Assembly: GCA_945878745.1 (NCBI GenBank)
Contig: CAMDVY010000063.1
Span: forward strand, 1 to 10,321
Length of the DNA: 10,321 bases
Direction of reading: 5' to 3'
Source: Klebsiella pneumoniae
GTDB lineage: Bacteria; Pseudomonadota; Gammaproteobacteria; Pseudomonadales; Azotimanducaceae
A program made the position numbers and the translations under genes. Shown here piece after piece: positions 8,231 through 10,321 of the stretch. Below the pieces are notes generated by a model. The model was not told where the DNA came from. It saw nothing but the letters and a program-made list of their open reading frames with translations, and did not search any database. Each line of letters starts with the position of its first letter. Position 1 is the stretch's first letter.

Positions 8231-8246
8231 TGTGTGGTGGATCACA
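8231..8246. promoter_or_regulatory. Possible CRP/Vfr-type site upstream of the diguanylate cyclase
   Basis: TGTGTGGTGGATCACA matches the CRP-family pattern TGTGA-N6-TCACA at nine of ten defined positions. It lies between the glpK stop and the diguanylate cyclase, about 140-150 bases before the latter's ATG. No clear -10/-35 pair was found beside it, so this rests on similarity only. Confidence 0.25.
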
Positions 8247-8267
8247 CTAGTGACGCGAATGACCGAC

Positions 8268-9752
8268 TCACGACACCAGGAGCGCCTGGCGCACCGCATG
8301 CTGCCACCCCTTCAAGTGGCGAGAACGATCTGAGGCAGCCATTTTCGGCGTAAACAGGGCGTCCTGCTTCCACAGCACAGCTGCCGTCGCGAGGTCCGGA
8401 AACAGACCGGCGCCTACAGCCGCCAGAATGGCTGCGCCAAGAACCGTCGTTTCGGTAACTTCGGGGCGCTGGACCGGTACCGCCAGCAGGTCTGCCAGGA
8501 ACTGGCAGAACCACTCGTTGACGACCATGCCACCATCGACCCGAAGGGTTGCGACCGGCGCGCCATCTGCCTTCATCGCGTCAAGCAGGTCGCAGGTCTG
8601 GTACACCACGCTTGCGAGCGTAGCCGTGACAACCTCGGCGATGCCGGTATCAAGTGTCATTCCGGATAGCAGGGCACGGGCTTCCGGCTGCCAGTGTGGC
8701 GCCCCCAGGCCGGTAAATGCGGGTACCAGATAGACGCCACCTGTTTCACCCCCGGTCGCCCGACAAAACGCTTCGGTTTGCGCTGGATTACTGATGAGCT
8801 TCAGTTCGTCCCGCAGCCACTTGACCGCCTGCCCGGCGACAAAAATGCTGCCTTCCAGCGCAAATGTGGTTTGCCCGGCTACCCGATATGCCACCGTCGT
8901 CAGCAGATTGTTGTCCGAAGTCGGGGCGGTCAGGCCAGTATTGGTCATCACGAAACAGCCGGTACCGTAGGTGCTCTTGGACATGCCTGGGTGGATACAG
9001 CCCTGCCCAATCAGAGCGGCCTGCTGATCCCCGGCTACGCCGGTCACTGGAATCGGGGCGCCAAACCACTGGCTTTCAATGACGCCGAACTGGCCAGCAC
9101 TGTCGACCACCGTCGGGAGGATCTCGCGAGGTATGTCGAACAACCCAAGCAGCCGATCGCTCCAGGCGCATTCATGAATATCGAAGAGAAGCGTTCGGGA
9201 CGCGTTGGTCGGATCTGTCACAAAGCTGCGGCCACCAGTCAGGCGATAGATGAGAAAGGTATCGACGGTGCCAAAACAGAGTTCACCGCGCCGCGCCCGC
9301 GCCCGCAGCGCGGGATCCTGATCGAGCAGCCAGGCCAGTTTTGTGGCGGAAAAGTAAGGGTCCAAAAGTAGCCCGGTCAGTTCCCGTACCCAGGGCTCAA
9401 CGCCGCGCGCCCGTAATTGCGCGCAGTGATCTGCAGTTCGGCGATCCTGCCAGACAATGGCATTGTGCACTGCCCGTCCCGTCGCCCGCTCCCACAGCAG
9501 GGTCGTCTCCCGTTGGTTGGTGATGCCAATCGCCGCGATGTCCTGCCCGGACCACCCGGCATCAGCCAACGCCGCGCGAGCCGCCGCCAGCTGCGTGCCC
9601 CACAACACCTCCGGATCCTGCTCAACCCAGCCACTGGCCGGGAAGCTCATGTCGAAAGTTTCTTGTCCCCGTCCTTTTACGTGCCCCGCTTCATCGACGA
9701 CAAACGCTCGAGAGCTGGAAGTGCCCTGATCCAGGGCAAGCAGAAAGGTCAT
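8268..9752 (-). CDS. glpK: Glycerol kinase
   Basis: This 494-residue cytoplasmic FGGY-family enzyme phosphorylates glycerol to sn-glycerol-3-phosphate with ATP. Family marks are LALDQGTSSSRA at 5-16, NQRETTLLWER at 79-89 (glycerol-contacting Arg81 and Glu82), WQDRRT at 101-106, DPYFSATK at 131-138 (Tyr133), GTVDTFLIYRLTGG from 161, GVAGDQQAALIGQ with the catalytic-base Asp242, STYGTGCF at 260-267 and LRVDGGMVVNEW from 403. Length is normal for GlpK. The ATG at 9752 has GGAG (complement of 9760-9763) seven bases upstream. In E. coli a GGKGGTR loop before the catalytic Asp binds the allosteric inhibitor fructose-1,6-bisphosphate; here it is reduced to a short WFGAPIP stretch, so that control is probably absent. 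ARALLSGMTLDTG from 358 also departs from the usual ARGxxxGLTRG. No glpF, glpD or glpR is visible nearby, which is unusual for a glycerol locus. Confidence 0.96.
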   Translation of the reverse strand: MTFLLALDQGTSSSRAFVVDEAGHVKGRGQETFDMSFPASGWVEQDPEVLWGTQLAAARAALADAGWSGQDIAAIGITNQRETTLLWERATGRAVHNAIVWQDRRTADHCAQLRARGVEPWVRELTGLLLDPYFSATKLAWLLDQDPALRARARRGELCFGTVDTFLIYRLTGGRSFVTDPTNASRTLLFDIHECAWSDRLLGLFDIPREILPTVVDSAGQFGVIESQWFGAPIPVTGVAGDQQAALIGQGCIHPGMSKSTYGTGCFVMTNTGLTAPTSDNNLLTTVAYRVAGQTTFALEGSIFVAGQAVKWLRDELKLISNPAQTEAFCRATGGETGGVYLVPAFTGLGAPHWQPEARALLSGMTLDTGIAEVVTATLASVVYQTCDLLDAMKADGAPVATLRVDGGMVVNEWFCQFLADLLAVPVQRPEVTETTVLGAAILAAVGAGLFPDLATAAVLWKQDALFTPKMAASDRSRHLKGWQHAVRQALLVS

Positions 9753-9867
9753 CTAAGGGCTCCGAAAGTCCAAACAAGCACCAATTTCAACCATCCGGTC
9801 GCAGGCTGCAACCAGCAGCTCAGGTCATGCCAATATCGCCCAGAGTTATCGTCCGTGATCACACAGG

Positions 9868-9876
9868 TTATCCACA
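9868..9876 (+). other. Perfect DnaA-box 9-mer
   Basis: TTATCCACA matches the strong E. coli DnaA box exactly. It lies between glpK and the NrdR box. Only one perfect copy was found, so an origin is not indicated; DnaA boxes also occur upstream of ribonucleotide reductase genes in enterobacteria, where DnaA acts as a regulator. A chance match cannot be excluded. Confidence 0.35.
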
Positions 9877-9930
9877 GCTTTCTTCTTGCAAAACACGCCA
9901 CGCCTCACTATCTTGTGGTCAGCTCGTTGA

Positions 9931-9952
9931 AAAACACTATATGTAGTGTTTT
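9931..9952. promoter_or_regulatory. NrdR box (ribonucleotide reductase repressor site)
   Basis: The core ACACTATATGTAGTGT at 9934-9949 differs from the NrdR pattern acaCwAtATaTwGtgt at one weakly conserved position. Flanking bases extend it to nine perfectly paired positions each side (9931-9939 with 9944-9952) around TATG. NrdR is an ATP/dATP-sensing repressor of ribonucleotide reductase genes. TTGAAA at 9927-9932 is a 5/6 match to a -35 hexamer and TATATG at 9938-9943 a weak -10, but they do not pair at proper spacing, so the promoter is not resolved. glpK, to the left, is not a known NrdR target; the likely target is a plus-strand gene beyond 10321. Confidence 0.75.
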
Positions 9953-10054
9953 CCCTCCCTGATCGCCCCAATTTGTTACCGTTTTTCCCAAGGTCAGATA
10001 TCCATGGAAAAAAGCGATAACTACGGTCGCGAATGGTGAATGGTCATTCAACAA

Positions 10055-10160
10055 GCTGGACGAAAACGCGCCCGACGCAAGCTGGACTACGAAAGGTGGA
10101 CAGCAAAACGTAGACGACAAAAAACGTAGACGAAAATGAGTAGACGAAAATAAATAGACA
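10055..10160. repeat. Degenerate ~14-bp tandem repeats, GACGAAAA type
   Basis: Plus-strand units share GAC followed within a few bases by an A run. GAC begins at 10059, 10074, 10085, 10099, 10113, 10129, 10143 and 10157, so spacings are 15, 11, 14, 14, 16, 14 and 14. The best-kept units read TAGACGAAAATGAG (10127-10140, first base G-T variant) and TAGACGAAAATAAA (10141-10154); the leftmost have GGAC for AGAC. The period is not a multiple of three, so this is not a coding repeat. It could be an array of protein-binding half-sites, an unstructured A-rich RNA segment, or slippage-derived sequence. Confidence 0.6.
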
Positions 10161-10162
10161 CA

Positions 10163-10195
10163 GCAGGAGCCGACCACGCTGCGGTCAACTCCAGC
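10163..10195. other. Interrupted stem-loop
   Basis: GC, then GGAG (10166-10169), then GACC (10172-10175) pair with GGTC (10183-10186), CTCC (10189-10192) and GC (10194-10195). A symmetric 2x2 internal loop and an A-A mismatch interrupt the stem, and the loop is ACGCTGC. The symmetry fits a folded RNA on either strand. On the minus strand it is followed after several bases by a T-rich tract, so a terminator for a leftward transcript is an alternative. Confidence 0.4.
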
Positions 10196-10234
10196 ACCCG
10201 GAAGCATCGATAACGCAACAACCCCACCTGCGCA

Positions 10235-10264
10235 GTACCTCTGTACAGGGTAGTCAGGAGGTAC
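10235..10264. other. Stem-loop GTACCTC/GAGGTAC
   Basis: GTACCTC (10235-10241) pairs perfectly with GAGGTAC (10258-10264) across 16 bases. An 8-bp palindrome, CTGTACAG (10241-10248), overlaps the left arm and could form a competing structure, so two mutually exclusive folds are possible. Confidence 0.4.
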
Positions 10265-10275
10265 GGCGAAGCCTC

Positions 10276-10302
10276 ACCGGCAGAGGACTCTACCGGCAGT
10301 GG
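10276..10302. repeat. 11-bp direct repeat, ACCGGCAGWGG
   Basis: ACCGGCAGAGG (10276-10286) and ACCGGCAGTGG (10292-10302) differ at one base and are offset by 16. The first copy lies in the loop and right arm of a small CCTC/GAGG hairpin (10272-10286). Function is not known. Confidence 0.4.
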
Positions 10303-10321
10303 CACTGAGCGATGCAAAGAG

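Larger units (their letters stand above)
9953..10321 (+). other. Gene-free stretch, possible long 5' leader of a gene beyond the right edge
   Basis: These 369 bases contain no convincing coding frame. They hold short tandem repeats (10055-10160), two stem-loops (10163-10195, 10235-10264) and an 11-bp direct repeat (10276-10302). With an NrdR box at the left end and no start codon with a credible frame before the edge, this could be an untranslated leader of a ribonucleotide reductase operon. The leader assignment is inference, since neither a transcription start nor the gene is visible. Confidence 0.35.

Noticed and set aside
8057..8299. 80-codon minus-strand frame in the glpK-cyclase gap
   Set aside because: Overlaps the first codons of the cyclase in another frame and has no domain or conserved feature.
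9841..10160. Replication origin (DnaA box plus iteron-like repeats)
   Set aside because: Only one perfect DnaA box, repeats of irregular spacing, no replication initiator gene, and ordinary chromosomal neighbours; a reductase control region explains the DnaA and NrdR sites better.
9908..10207. 99-codon minus-strand open frame across the NrdR box and repeats
   Set aside because: Low-complexity, Phe/Ser-rich translation derived from the repeats, no ribosome site, and it overlaps the regulatory palindrome.
10253..10266. AGTCAGGAG resembling the start of the cobalamin-riboswitch B12 box
   Set aside because: The second half of the box (ACCTGCC) is not present, the upstream core elements are missing or wrongly spaced, and the segment pairs instead with GTACCTC at 10235. 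A covariance search would settle it.

Overview
This looks like a chromosomal segment from a GC-rich Gram-negative bacterium, most likely a gammaproteobacterium. The evidence is a TonB-dependent outer-membrane receptor, an argD-argF pair, a very large PilZ/DUF1631/GGDEF/EAL protein, a membrane diguanylate cyclase and a bacterial glycerol kinase. The order or genus cannot be fixed from the sequence alone. No tRNA, rRNA, CRISPR array, transposase or phage gene was seen.

Layout, left to right. Positions 1-325 hold the last strands of a TonB-dependent receptor that begins outside the window. The 326-630 gap holds two terminator-like hairpins, a possible promoter and an 11-bp perfect stem-loop just ahead of the arginine genes. 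Positions 631-2710 are a two-gene operon, argD (acetylornithine aminotransferase) then argF (ornithine carbamoyltransferase), with one base between them. Together they make N-acetylornithine (or succinyl-diaminopimelate if the enzyme is bifunctional) and then citrulline. From 2711 to 9752 everything is on the minus strand. Read in the direction of transcription these are glpK (glycerol kinase, 9752-8268), a six-helix membrane diguanylate cyclase with an intact inhibitory site (8093-7044), and a roughly 1,330-1,370-residue PilZ-DUF1631-GGDEF-EAL protein (6883-2777). The last two form a small c-di-GMP cluster: one enzyme built to make the messenger under feedback control, and one able to bind it and apparently make and/or degrade it. 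A REP-like palindromic segment sits where argF and the large protein converge.

The right end, 9753-10321, has no convincing gene but is the least ordinary part of the window. It contains a perfect DnaA-box 9-mer, a near-consensus NrdR box with perfect 9-bp arms, a run of seven or eight degenerate ~14-bp repeats, two stem-loops and an 11-bp direct repeat. The simplest reading is the divergent control region and long structured 5' leader of a ribonucleotide reductase gene that begins just beyond the right edge. That gene is not visible, so this is a prediction.
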